Part shown: one piece after another, positions 49,996 through 62,000 of the stretch
How the letters are laid out: each line of letters starts with the position of its first letter
Position numbering within the stretch: the first letter of the stretch is position 1
Source: Chrysomallon squamiferum
Lineage: Eukaryota > Mollusca > Gastropoda > Neomphalida > Peltospiridae
Direction of reading: 5' to 3'
Length of the DNA stretch: 62,000 bases
Assembly: GCA_012295275.1 (NCBI GenBank)
Contig: CM022665.1
Coordinates: 8,608,976 to 8,670,975 of the forward strand
The notes under the pieces: generated by a model
What the model was told of the DNA's origin: nothing
Databases searched by the model: none
Seen by the model: the letters and a program-made list of their open reading frames with translations, nothing else
Position numbers and translations under genes: made by a program

Positions 49996-52900
49996 GATCA
50001 TGGTTGTTGTAATTTGTCACTGCTGTGACTAGTGCTAACTGTCATCTCAATGACAGTGTTTTGTTGGTTTTTGTTTTCACTGAACTGCTGATTGATTTCT
50101 TATATTAGACATTACTGCTGTTGTACTTACTATATTCTTCATAATTACTGTCTTTTAAAAAAAACTTATGTGAATGTACTTGGATAGATTAAATATAATT
50201 GGATTTTTGGAAGATTATTTCTTGTACATAAAAAAACCCAACTCATTTCGGTCTGTTGTTACGCCATTCATACAACAATCTTAAAAGTCATTAACCACTT
50301 CAGTTATCAACAATATACAATAGTGAAAATTTAAGACTAATTTGTTTTAAATGTATTTTATTTTTACATTTTACATTAATAATTCAGTGTGTAAGTAGCT
50401 ATGTTATTTTGTGATCCACTTTACTATAGTAAATTTTAATTATTTATAATTTTATTTAATTTTAAATATATATATATATATATGTATGTATGTAAACAAT
50501 TACATTTTTAAGATACAAATTTATATACTGAATATATTTATGATTCATATCATTTGACATAAATAATGTTCATATATAATATTACTTCCACTAATACCTT
50601 TAACTAAATCTGTAAATAAAAAGGAAATAATTATTTAAAATGTCTAATGCAATAACTATCTTATGTTTGAGATATAAATGACAGGTTACATGCATTTATC
50701 ATGTTATGCAGGTTTTTATAAAACTCTGCTGTTCCTTAAACTGAAAGCAAGATACAAGATTTCAATGGTGAATTGCCATTACATTACTTGTTACTATGTA
50801 TTACATAAATATACAAAATGTCTGAACATTGAAAGACAGTTGTTAATTAGTGATGTGAAATTTGTCTTATTTTGGTATCTTTATGGTTTTGTGTATTGAA
50901 CTCAACATCTTTGAAAAGATATTGATGGCAAAAACACACAAAAAAAAAATCATTTTGCTCAGTTAATTGTGCACTCTTTTTCTTAAATTTTGTTTACATT
51001 TGTCATGTTGTTTTTGTGATGTGTGAGTGTAGTTATATAACATGTAATATGGATTTTGTGATTTGTAACATGTCCTTTTAGTTTTTCTCTCTCTGGCTGA
51101 CAGCATATTGGATATTTATAAAGGTTTTTCATCTTGCAAAAACAATACAGAAATCCTAACATTTCTGTAGTTAACCATGACATAGCGGTTGTCCATTAAT
51201 AATCAGATGCAAGAGTTGGCTAAAGATTTAATTGTACAGATTGTTTTATAACCTTTTACTTTCTGATTCATAGTATTTTCTTTTATGTAAACAGGATCAA
51301 TAAATATTACCCTGAATCAACTGTTAATGTATGAAAAAAAATGTCATTCTATTTTTTGTTTGTGATTATGATTATTAAATATTTTGGCCAACTTGTTTCA
51401 CTTGAAACTAAATTTTTTATTTTTTATTTTTTTATTCATGTTATAAAAATAATAATTATGATTTCTGTTAGGATTTTCACTCTAGTAGAAAGGGAAGTTC
51501 TTTTTTTATAAATTATTATTATTTACACAATTTAAAATATTCTGAATGTAATATTTACTAAAAGAATTAAGTAGATGTAGAATTTAAAAATGTAGATGAT
51601 TTGTGAAAGTATTTGATGAATGTTAAAAATGTCATGTTAGGTATCTGTAATATAAAATATTGTGATATGCATAATCAGAAAGATAACAGTGTCTCTTGTA
51701 ATGATTTGCATAAATTTAATCTTAGAAATATTTTACAGCCAGGTTTTGTATATATGGTTTATGCATTCTGTTTTATATTGTTTTTAACATAAAGCTCATT
51801 ATAATTTGTGTTGCTCAGTGAATTATTTAATATTTAATTCATTTATTATTATTATTATTATACATATTTAAATAGTTAGAAGAAATTTGTTTTGGATAAA
51901 TTCATCCTTTTTCTGGTCTTTTCACACAATTTTTAAAAAAGGTTTAGGGCAAAACTATTAATGTTTTGGGGTTTTTTATATTTGTTTCTTGCCACAACAC
52001 ATTTTAAAACTCTTGATGATGTAATTGTATTTATTTTTATGCTTGTGCTCTATTTAATATGATTTAAATATCAATAATCTGATTTAAATTTCATTAATGT
52101 CAGCCATTTAAACAATGATGACCACAGAATTGTCTCAAATCATTTTACAAAACATTTTCATCTTGTGTTATCTTGAATAATGTGAATTTATAATTTTTCA
52201 CCTACAAACAGTATATCTTGCTTCTATTTTACAAACATTATATCTTAATAAACTGTTGCTTCATAATAGAGACTGGTTTGTTTGTTCTATACATTTTAAT
52301 TGTTAAATGACTGGAAAGGTCAGGACATATGAATACAGAATACATTAGATTTTCCTTAAGACAATGACAGCAAGATATAAAAATAACATTTTTCTTACAA
52401 GTACAATTATACCCTGCCATACATCATAAATTAGTGTAAAGCAGATATTTTTTAAAAGAATAGTGAATGCAATAAAATCATTTACCTTGTAATTTCCCTA
52501 ACAGGTGTGCTACTATTAGCTTAAACATTTACGTATTTTATTTATTTTAACTTTTTATCATGTCCTTTTATTGTGGTGGTGCTGACTGACATGGTATTTG
52601 CTAAACTGAAATTTTTAAAACTGGTGTAAAGGCAAATTTCACAGGCCAAAATAATGTAAAGCTGGCCATTGCTGTATAACAAATAACAGACCATAAAAAT
52701 TACTAATCTGAATTTATTGATATCAGTGTCCCTCTAACAAAACTAATATTTATTTAGTCAGAATCTCTTGGTAAAATTGCACAAAATACACACTTGTTTC
52801 CAAACAAAAACACAATGGAAGAGAAATTGAACTAGGATTGGAATGTAAAAGAGCAATGGTTACATCATGCTCAAATTTTATTGAATGAGAAATGCCTTAT

Positions 52901-53857
52901 TTATTTGAGATGAAATAGTAAATTTATATCTGTTACACTTACAGTAATGTATCACATTTAAGAATGTGTACATTTCAAGACTGAAAACTCCTACACAAAA
53001 AAAAAAAAAAAAAAAATCTGAAATATTTATATTATATATTTTTTATGCTTACAATTCCAGCATGCCTTAGTTTTCCTGATATATACATTTACCTTAATGA
53101 GGACAAGAGGATAAATATTAAATTAATCTCTCATTTATTACAAGATAAATTAATGTGTAAGGAATGCTGAACGTTGAAATATTTATTAAAGATAGATGAT
53201 TTAAAGTCATTCTTTTAGTGGCTATGAAATGATAAAAAACAGATTTGCTGAAATATTGAGGGAGAATGAAGATCAACTGCTCAAGCATATTTTTTCATCC
53301 GTGCACACATACACAGACAAACAAAATTACCACCCATTCTGATTCAATCTGGTCTTCATTTCAGTGATACAAATGCTATAATGTGGTTTATTTGTACCTA
53401 TATTCATCTTTTTCTCTTCTTTAAATAAATTGTTGTGACATTACCTTTTTTCAAAACAGTTAACAAATTCACTAAGATAGTCTCTGTATTTCTTTTCCTT
53501 TAACAAGTACAGAATTGAATAGTGATCCTAAACCTTGGCTTCACATTTTAACCCTAATACGCAGGTAACTGAATTCTACATGATTTTAAACACATCAGAT
53601 CTTCTGTCACCAAGTTAACTTGTACTCATCCAAACTAAAAACTGTTTGAAATTAAAATAAACTGGGCATAATTTTCAAGGTAAGTTTTACATACTGATGC
53701 AGTATGTATATGGTTAATGCTTGAAATATTTAACATTATTTATAAGATTAAAATTAATGGTCTACAACTGTAACTGATGGATTAATGTTAGCTTATGCAT
53801 TCTACTACAGGACCATTTCCATACACTGACAGCAGTGCGATATTTATTAAATATAGG
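49996..53857. other. Convergent 3' UTRs of ARHGAP11A and AP2S1
   Basis: AT-rich and without a coding signal. AATAAA on + at 51299-51304 and 52247-52252 could end ARHGAP11A transcripts. TTTATT at 53843-53848 gives AATAAA only about 10 bp past the AP2S1 stop, so AP2S1 may use a later one. There is a poly(A) run near 52996-53017. Long 3' UTRs probably fill much of this interval. Confidence 0.5.
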
Positions 53858-55804
53858 TTATTCCAGTGATGACAACATCAAAAGCTGTTTCAGTACTTTA
53901 GTCTGGCTTGTTTCTCTGATTTCACCAGCCAAAAACATCTCATCTACCACGCTATATACCTGGAAAACAAACAGATTATTTATTTATTTATAGATACATA
54001 TATATGATTATAAATTGTTAATACAAGATTTATTCATGTTATATTGTGTCATATAGAGAAAACAATAGTTTAAGACAATTCTTAGATTTATTGAATAACA
54101 AATTACAGATATCAATATAAGTTGTCTGAATTACTAATTATTTTTATTATAAACTGCATATAAATTGTCTGTCCTTGTTTCACCTGCTTTTCAAATGTGT
54201 TTAACTTGAACATTACTAACCTTGTAAAAATTAAAGACTAGATCCAGTTCACAGACATTGTGAAAGAATTCATTAAGAACTTCTACAAAATTGTGTATTG
54301 CTTCCAAGTAGGCCAAATTGTTGTCACTCACATCAACACATATACAGAAATACAATCCTGCATACCTTCTGTAAACTATCTTGAAGTTACGAAACTGGAA
54401 AAAATAATCATAATTATAAATTTATATTTAAAGCAAAAAGTACACATTGCCAGATTATACAACTTGTACAGTTATACAACTTTTTAAAATTCAGTTTTAT
54501 TAGAAATACCTGATAAAAAAAAAAAAATAAAGTTTTTTGTTTCTGTGCTATAAAAATTCATTAATAATATATGTTATTTGATGTCAAATGTAGTATTCCC
54601 ATAGAATTAAATTATTATTGTTCATAATAACAAACCTCAACAAAGTTGGTATGTTTGGCATCTCTAACTGTAACAACAGCATGCACTTCTTCAATCAGTT
54701 TCTGTTTTTCATCATCATCAAAATGCATATACCATTTAGCAAGTCTAGTCTTTCCTGCACGATTCTGAATTAGGATGAATCGAATCTGGAAAGAAAGAGT
54801 TTAGCATTAAAAAAAAATGAAAGAATTATAATTTTAGAAATTATTAATATCAGAAACTAAATATTTACCATATAAGAGGTATAATATAATGTATATGTAA
54901 CCCAAATCAATCTGTGATAATAAACATTCTGAAGTATGTAATATTAATAGTATATTGAAATAAAAAAGATTAAACAGGGCAGGATACTTGCATATCAAGT
55001 ACCTATGGGTAGAAACAGTTCCTAGCTCAGTGGCTGAATTTCCCCACAAGGTTTTGTGGATCACTGAATTGGCAAACCCATTAAGGTATTTACTGTCACA
55101 GACACTGCTCCACACAAACTGTGGTATGTACAATACAGCCTGTGGGATGGTTCATGTAAAATAATCTTTGCTGCTAACTGGAAAGAGCATTCCACGAAGG
55201 GGTGGCAGTTGGTTTCCTGTCTTGTTACCTAAGTTATCCTTAATATTATGGCCGACAACATAAATAAAATATACTGAGCACATAAATAAAATATTTCCTT
55301 CTTTACTACCACTACTGACAGAACAAATTATGGCTCATGTTGTTCTTTGTTTTAAACCTAAATTACTGGTATTACTGACAAAGGTTCTGAAAAGAACAAG
55401 AAGAAAGAAAGGAAGGAAAAAAATGGTTTATATTGCCATGCAAAGAGACATCACATATTATGTTATATTGATATTTTCTGGGCATAGGCATGTTTACCTC
55501 CTTGACATTTTTCTAAACATTTAAGATCATTGGAGACGTGATAATTCTGTAAAAACGTTTTGTTAATTGGTGCTTGAAAAACTGTTTCCTGAAAAAATAA
55601 TACTAATCATAATAAGCAGTTTAAAATCATGATTATTATTTCAATTTGTTGGTCGAATTCAATTATCACGAAATTTCTTAACTGTTGTAATTAATCCACT
55701 AAGTTCGATTAAATATTAGCAAACGAATATGAAGAAAACAACATGATCGTAAATATACTGAAACACTATAACTTAACAGTGATATAAATATTTATTATTA
55801 CCAT
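53858..55804 (-). CDS. AP2S1: AP-2 clathrin adaptor complex, sigma subunit
   Basis: Four coding exons in order of translation: 55802-55804 (only the ATG), 54636-54785, 54221-54394, 53858-53959; exactly 142 residues, the family length. It is the small sigma chain of the AP-2 adaptor, which helps bind acidic dileucine cargo signals at the plasma membrane for clathrin-mediated endocytosis. Seen: [73 protein letters not shown], and the C-terminal [19 protein letters not shown]. Only scattered conservative changes from the vertebrate protein are apparent (for example NEFFHN, DVSDNN). The intron directly after the start codon has a clear GTAATA donor. Exons are all too short for ordinary ORF detection. 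Confidence 0.97.
55020..55240 (+). repeat. Possible tRNA-derived SINE fragment
   Basis: Within AP2S1 intron 1 is a GC-richer segment starting CCTAGCTCAGTGGCTGAA, which fits the RNA polymerase III box A (TRGCNNAGYNGG) at all but one position. A box B-like GGATCACTGA follows 27 bp on but is poor. No second copy or target duplication was found by eye. Confidence 0.2.
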
Positions 55805-58800
55805 TTTGTTCACAATTTCTTCGTCGTACCCTCCCACTGAAATATTAAAATTAGGCGTATCGCGTAAAGGGAAGTAATCCAAAAACATGGCTCGCAAAGG
55901 GAGTTCATTCTCTTTGATGAAAAAAATGCTAAAGAAACGGCTAACAATAATAGTTCACAGCAAACGACATAAACAAATAATTATGTGTCATTCAAGAACT
56001 TACGTGACATAGGTTAAATATTTTAAAAAATATGAAGGAAAAGGTATAGTCTTAATAAAATCTTTTTTCTTTTCTTTTCTTTTCTTTTCTTCCTTTTTTT
56101 TTTTTTTTTTCAAAACGCATTCGGCAGAATATGCCCGTTGAGTTTATTTTGGTGTTACTGCTGCTGCTGCTGCTCTGCTGCTACTAATAATAAACATTGT
56201 AATAATAATAACTTATCATTACATAATAATTATTATTACATATATATTTACTGTAATGTAATTCAAAAATAAGTTATATTTAAAAACAGTAACATACCCT
56301 ATTAGTATTACATACAATAAGAGACCAGTTATTTATTTATGCTTATTATTTTGTGAGATTATTTAATTTTATTTATTTAAATTATATAAGTATCAAATAG
56401 GAAATTTTCACCAGGGCCGAGTTTATTATTATTATTTTATTATTATTATTATTTATTTATTTACCTTTTTGTTTAAAATGAAGAAAAAAGCTGGATGGAA
56501 AATTAGAGATGTGTTTCTTTGCACAATAGATTAAATACTATAAAAGTAGATGTGAGTTATTAATTTTATATATATATATGTACACACACACACACACACA
56601 CACACATGATTTTGATGATAAAGGAAAAATTATGTTTTTATTTTTATTTTGGAGCAGTAGAAGCAGACACAGACTGGATTGAAGACATGGCTATATCTCT
56701 TTTAAAACAATTTAATTTCTTTTGATTGTATAATAATATTAATATCAATGGATAAAAAAATATAATAATAAAATAAAAAATACACTGATGAATTACTATA
56801 ATTGGGTATTAAGACAGTTGTTGATTTAGTGTCACTAACAAGGATAAACATCCTCCCCCACCAAAAAACATCCACTAGGTGCTTGATTTCACAAGACAGA
56901 AATGTAAACATTATCAGTTTTTCCTTGAACATATGTTCAACTTTTCCTTTACATCAGTTCTCCAGCTGATAACACAAAATCATAAATATACAAAGAAAGC
57001 ACAGGAAATTTCATAAAGTATTTTCCTCTTTCCTTAAATTTTGTATTCCAAACACTGTAAAATTATTATTTTACTTTCTCCTTTTAATCACATTTTAAAC
57101 AGTTTAGAACTTTTAATGATTATAAGTAATGTTGTAAATGAAGAAGTGAACTTGGCGTGTGGCGTGTGGCGTGTGCCAGCTAAACTTCTCAGCCAATCAG
57201 ATTGTGTGTCTGCTGTGTTAATCATCAACTGGGAGGATGGTAGTCATCTTAGAAAAAACATTTGTATTAAGTTACAAACTTACCTTCATGATTTTGTGGG
57301 GGTTTACAGACAGATTAAAGAAATACTGGCATTGAAAGTCAAACATGTTTCAGTGGAATTTGTTTTTTCTTTCTAGGATGTAAAAATTCTTTAGTGATAT
57401 TTTAAAATATTAAAGAATTCTTCATAAAAGTATCTTTAAAATTTTTTTTAATGGAATTTCCTTGAAAATAGTTCATATCTTTATATTCTGGTATTTCAAA
57501 GACTGATTTACCTTAAGTAACTTTCTCAACTTCAGAATTGTGTGGCTGCATCATCAGTATTTGGACTATAGAAGAAACTAAAAATAGTATAATGCTTTGA
57601 ACAGCATATCAGTTCATATTCTTGTTTGTGTGAAATTAATTTAAATAATTCTGATATTTTTGTTTGACTATAAAATTGTGATAAAATAGAAGAACATATA
57701 TATGTGAAAAACAGTTGAAGATATGCTAATAATAATTCAGATTTGTCTGTTATTGTGAGTTTGTCTAGGAATTGAGAAATTGAGATAACTATCTCTTCTT
57801 TAAGCTTGGTGTTATGGATGGTGGAAGTCAGTTGTTTTCGTGCTGTGTTTTCATTTCCAGCAGGTGAAGTACAGAGGTGGATTACAAATCTGGCCATCAA
57901 GATAATCATATATTTACCATATGGCATGGAACTGGACACATGACTGGGTAAGTCAGTAATAAGAAGTTTTCGGTGGATATTTATTGCAAACATAAAGTAA
58001 AAATTTATCTTCTTGGTCACAGCATCATAAAATAGAGTTAAGGGGGTGAAAAGTTAAAAGACTAAAACTTAAAAGAAAAAAAAAATCTTTTAAAATATTA
58101 CAGTTCACATTAATATGGAAAACATTTCCTGTGAAAATGATAAAACAGCATTTTATTTTACTTAAAATACCCTGTTTATGTCAGGATTAGATGCCTCCAA
58201 GATAAATCTCAGTAACCAGTATATCAAGAGTTGCAAGGTTATGGTCAGTGATGAAACTGAAATGTTTAGGAACTAGCAAAGGTGTTAATATATTATGATA
58301 ACTGAATTATGTAAGCAGTATTAATAGTGCAAAAACTAAATGAAATAAAATTATTTTATTTCCCAGCTCAGTGCTTTTGGGAGTATTTGGTTTATGCATG
58401 TTGATTTCAAAACAAAATAGTTCTTAAATAACAATTTGTTATTTTTGAAATTAAAACCATTTTCACAATGGTCTTTTAACATCTAAACCAGCAGTTAAAC
58501 ACTAAAGAAATAACTTGTATACATACATAAATAAAAAGTAATATATCAGAATAAAAATAGTTAATCCTAGGATGCTACATTTTAGAAATATATGTAGTCA
58601 TCATATCTTGCTACTATTTATAGTGATTGCAGGATCATAATTTTGTGTGTGTGTGTGTGTGTTTGTGTGTGCTTGTTTGTTTGTGTTTGTGTGTGTGACA
58701 GAGAGAGAGAGAGAACAGCTAATATCAGCTACATTAATACTGGAATTCAATATTAAAACCAGTTCAGTGGGAATAAAAACATTATATACAAATACATATC

Positions 58801-59438
58801 ATACATAGATGATATCTGCATATCCCATTTCCATTAATGATAACATGTCAAGTCTCCAGGATGTGTGCAACATTTCAGTAAAGCAGACAATAAAATAGTA
58901 AGTTAATTAGACCTTTTTGTTTTGAGTATATTTGTGGAATCATGTTGATGAATGTATTTTTTTGTTTTGTAAACTGTCAAAAAATCATTATATTAATTTG
59001 AAACATATCTAAAAATATAAAAAATTAATATAAAACAGTTCACAATGATATAAAAGGAAAATAAAATTAGGAACTTTCAGTATTCTGATTTTAATAATGC
59101 AAAAATTTCATTTCCAATGAGCTCAACAGTCTGCAGCTGTTACTGTTTCAGTGTATTTACTTAAATGATATTAGTTTGTATTGCAGTCCTCACTTGTTCT
59201 TTTTATTTTTTCATCTTTTCCTTTCCTTTCTGGTTTTTTCTCCTTTTTTTATTTATTTAAGAAAAACAAAACTGCTTTTTTTTACATTGCTGTATTTAAA
59301 TAATACTTCATTTAAGATGGACAAAACTAGTACATTATATATAAATCCAAAAGTGGTAAATACATACTAAGTTAAACTGTACATCAGTGCTACATAAAAA
59401 ACAAAAGTCTCAGACATGTAATATTTATTAAAGTAGTG
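55805..59438. other. AP2S1 upstream region and AT-rich intergenic sequence
   Basis: AP2S1 5' UTR and promoter should lie within the first few hundred bases. Further on: a CTTTT repeat and T-run (56062-56110), CTG/CTA runs (56160-56187), (CA)n at 56582-56606, a triple GGCGTGT at 57154-57174, and (GT)n at 58644-58662. The longest frame (minus, 58020-57532, 162 codons) has no recognisable domain and I do not call it a gene. Confidence 0.45.
57154..57174. repeat. Triplicated 7-mer GGCGTGT
   Basis: Three exact head-to-tail copies, GC-rich in AT-rich surroundings, followed 17 bp on by CAGCCAATCAG, a CCAAT-box sequence. Confidence 0.95.
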
Positions 59439-59800
59439 ATAACTGGCATATCATATTTAAAGATACCATAACTGGTACGTACACACTGTATTTAAAGATA
59501 ATGTAACTGGTATGTACATATTTAAACATAACTGGTGTGTGTATACTGTATTTAAAGTTAATATAACTGGTATGTGTATACTGTATTTAAAGTTAATATA
59601 ACTGGTATGTGTATACTGTATTTAAAGTTGACATAACTGGTATGAATATACTGTATTTAAAGTTAACATAACTGGTATGAATATACTGTATTTAAAGTTA
59701 ACATAACTGGTATGTGTATACCATATTTAAAGTTGACATAACTGGTATGTATATACTGTATTTAAAGTTAATATAACTGGTATATATACATACAATACTT
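59439..59800. repeat. 37-bp minisatellite, about 11 units
   Basis: Head-to-tail units of the pattern AACTGGTATGTGTATACTGT followed by ATTTAAAGTTAATAT. AACTGG recurs from 59441 to 59775 about every 37 bp, with shorter and more diverged units at the left edge. Confidence 0.95.
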
Positions 59801-62000
59801 AAAGTATATTCAAAGTGGAATATTTGTTATGTTTGAGGAACATAGATTTTGTTAAAAATAGTAAATTACTGTTCATGCTGAAAAAAAAAATACAAAAATT
59901 TTGTTATTGTTATTTTTTAAAATAAATACACATTAAAAGCCAGCAGAAAGTTTGGTCATTTAAACATTAAAGTTATCACGAAGGGATTGTTTATGGCTTA
60001 ACACCTCAACTGGATGTGTGAGTGAAATGACTCCTGATTGATAATGATTACATATCTTCTGCTGAAAAGTGATCTGTTTTATGTTTATTAGTTTTAGTCT
60101 GGAGTAAAGATAAATATGGGTGCTAAAATACTGCCTTGTTTGTACTTGTGTATGTTTAGATAAAGAACATGTTGGTGAAAATAATAATCTCACTGTGAGT
60201 CAAAGTAATGTGTGAGATTTACATTTTGAGTAATTCTTAATTTAAAAAATCATTAAACCTTTTCCTTTTTTATACTTTTATTTTTGTTAAAAAAAAATGT
60301 TATTCTTCTTTTAAATCTAATCTAAAAAAAAAAATTTTTTTATTTAATAACAAGCAATAATTATTATTTCTACTGTTAAATGATTTATTCTTTCATGTTT
60401 ATTTATTTTTTGAATTATTTATTATTATTATTATTATATTAGTATATACATAAGAAATCCATTTTTTCATTTAAACTACAAGATCATGCTTACATTAATA
60501 GACTGGGACTAGTATAGCACTTCAACTAGATACAAGATTTTCTAATTCATTTCACTTCAACAAATTATAAATTTATTTAATCTTTCAAGTAAACCCTCAT
60601 AAACAAATTATCTTGTACTTAGTTTCAGTGAAGAACATTAAGAAAAAGGCATTGAAAAAGAGAATTTTCCCAAGAAAAAATTTATTTAGCTTTCTGATCT
60701 TTTTTCTGGAGAGCACTATATTGTTTTCCTCTGGCATATAGTTTGATCATACTTTAATACTGTTTTATTTGCAGCAGCTGTAACTTTAAAATAAAAACAA
60801 CATATAGGTATCTTTTTTTCTTCTTCTTCCCAGTTTAAATTATTTTATACCAGAGTTTGCAAGACAAAACTAAGAAATGGAAGATTAAACAATGAACCTA
60901 ATGTGAATTGAAATAAAATGACAGTTCAATAATTTTATTTAGTTTTACTGCATCTGAGAAAAACAATAAATCTAATGTTTTCACAGATATGCTATCTGGT
61001 TGGATAAACACAGTAATGTCCATACTGCAGCTGCCTCAGTGAAAGAGAAGAATATTTATCTGTTGACCATAAAACAGTCTGACAGATGTTTTCACCCATT
61101 AGAAGTACCAGACACAGTCTGTGGTCCTTTTTAACACATTATAAAACTGATTGTTGCAACAGAGTTTGTGGCTAGTTTTACTGGACATAAATGCAGCCAT
61201 TAATAAATAAGAAAAATTATGGATTATGAAACTATTGTTTCAGTTTGACAGCAGTCTGGAAATGAATATGATTATAATTCAAAATCCAGCTCAGTCAAAA
61301 TTAATAGGCTGAAAAAAGATGAATTTTGGCTATAAGTATATAATATATGAAAGGAATTTTGACAAATTAGAAAAGAAAAATCTATAGAATATTTATTATT
61401 ATTTATATACCCCAGCAAAACTTTTGTTTATTTCTTTTTTGCCGTTATTTTCTTTACATTTCTAAATATATTTTTGTTTGTTTTTTAAAAATATGTTTGT
61501 GTTTGGAAAAGGAAATGTGTTTCAAGCTTGAATCCAGAATTGATACAGTAAATAAAACTATATGTGTGTAAATATGTTTATAATTATATATTAGTGTGTT
61601 TATATACCTGTGTCTGTGTGTGTGTGTGTGTGTGTGTATGAAATCATTTTTCAGTGACTCACATGAAGAGCAGTTCTTTTAACACAGAATCCTTAGCAAT
61701 ACTAAACACAGTGTTTGAAAGAATGAATGTTTTCACATATCTTTGTGGGCATTCTTTTGTTTTTTTGATGATTAGATACCCTGTTTTTTTCTTTCTTTCT
61801 GGAATGTGTTCATGATGTCTTAAAGTCATGGTGAGCTCTTTATCTCAAAGTGAGTTAAAGAAGTGAAAATTGATGGGCTAGTTTATTTACACAAATTGTC
61901 ACATTTTCCATGGTTACAGACTGTAAGAAATCACTGATCTGTTAAACTGCCAATTATACTAACAACAAAACTGTGGTGAACATCACACCTTGTTTTGTTG
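59801..62000. other. AT-rich sequence without a recognised gene
   Basis: Scattered short open frames only (for example minus 60193-59960), none with recognisable features. (GT)n at about 61614-61637. Could be intergenic or a long UTR or intron of a gene to the right. Confidence 0.45.

Noticed and set aside
55020-55100. tRNA gene
   Set aside because: A box A match is present, but there is no acceptable box B, anticodon arm or paired acceptor stem.
57532-58020. 162-codon minus-strand frame
   Set aside because: No known domain and no splice context or conserved pattern; it may be chance in a long AT-rich stretch. Kept only as a possibility.
59439-59800. CRISPR-like regular repeats
   Set aside because: Units are contiguous minisatellite copies with no unique spacers, in animal DNA.

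Overview
This window is animal nuclear DNA: very AT-rich, full of tri- and dinucleotide microsatellites and poly(A)/poly(T) runs, with spliced genes whose introns run from about 0.1 to 3.6 kb and obey GT-AG rules. The proteins are clearly bilaterian, and pairwise similarity to vertebrate orthologues recalled from memory is high. A mollusc or other lophotrochozoan is my best guess from the general style of the sequence, but nothing here fixes the species.

Layout. 1-7.6 kb is repeat-dominated: an inverted and a direct array sharing one core motif, a 70-bp perfect palindrome and a GC-richer open stretch of unknown nature. 7.6-14.4 kb (+) is an amnionless (AMN) orthologue in 13 coding exons. 15.3-16.0 kb holds a mariner-derived mini-element inserted beside (probably into) a frameshifted multicopy-gene relic. 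16.8-19.1 kb (+) is LRRC73. 20.2-24.4 kb (-) is cytoplasmic tryptophanyl-tRNA synthetase (WARS1), head-to-head with WDR25 (25.2-30.5 kb, +), whose last intron contains a deleted Tigger/pogo transposon. 32.1-36.9 kb (+) is calmodulin-lysine N-methyltransferase (CAMKMT). 38.4-40.3 kb (-) is an unrecognised 501-residue protein coded in a single exon. 41.9-50.0 kb (+) is an ARHGAP11A-type RhoGAP with a recent tandem exon duplication. 53.9-55.8 kb (-) is the AP-2 clathrin adaptor sigma subunit (AP2S1). From 55.8 kb to the end I see no gene, only AT-rich sequence, microsatellites and a 37-bp minisatellite.

The genes are mostly housekeeping or cell-biological and do not form a pathway. Two of them are linked by cell biology: AMN has cytoplasmic FxNPxY endocytic signals and AP2S1 is part of the endocytic adaptor, but their co-location is probably chance. 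The more meaningful structure is the WARS1-WDR25 head-to-head pair, the same arrangement as in human 14q32. I found no CRISPR array, operon or obviously new molecular system. The best candidates for new biology are the orphan single-exon gene, the in-frame duplicated ARHGAP11A exon, and the CRE/E-box-bearing repeat array.
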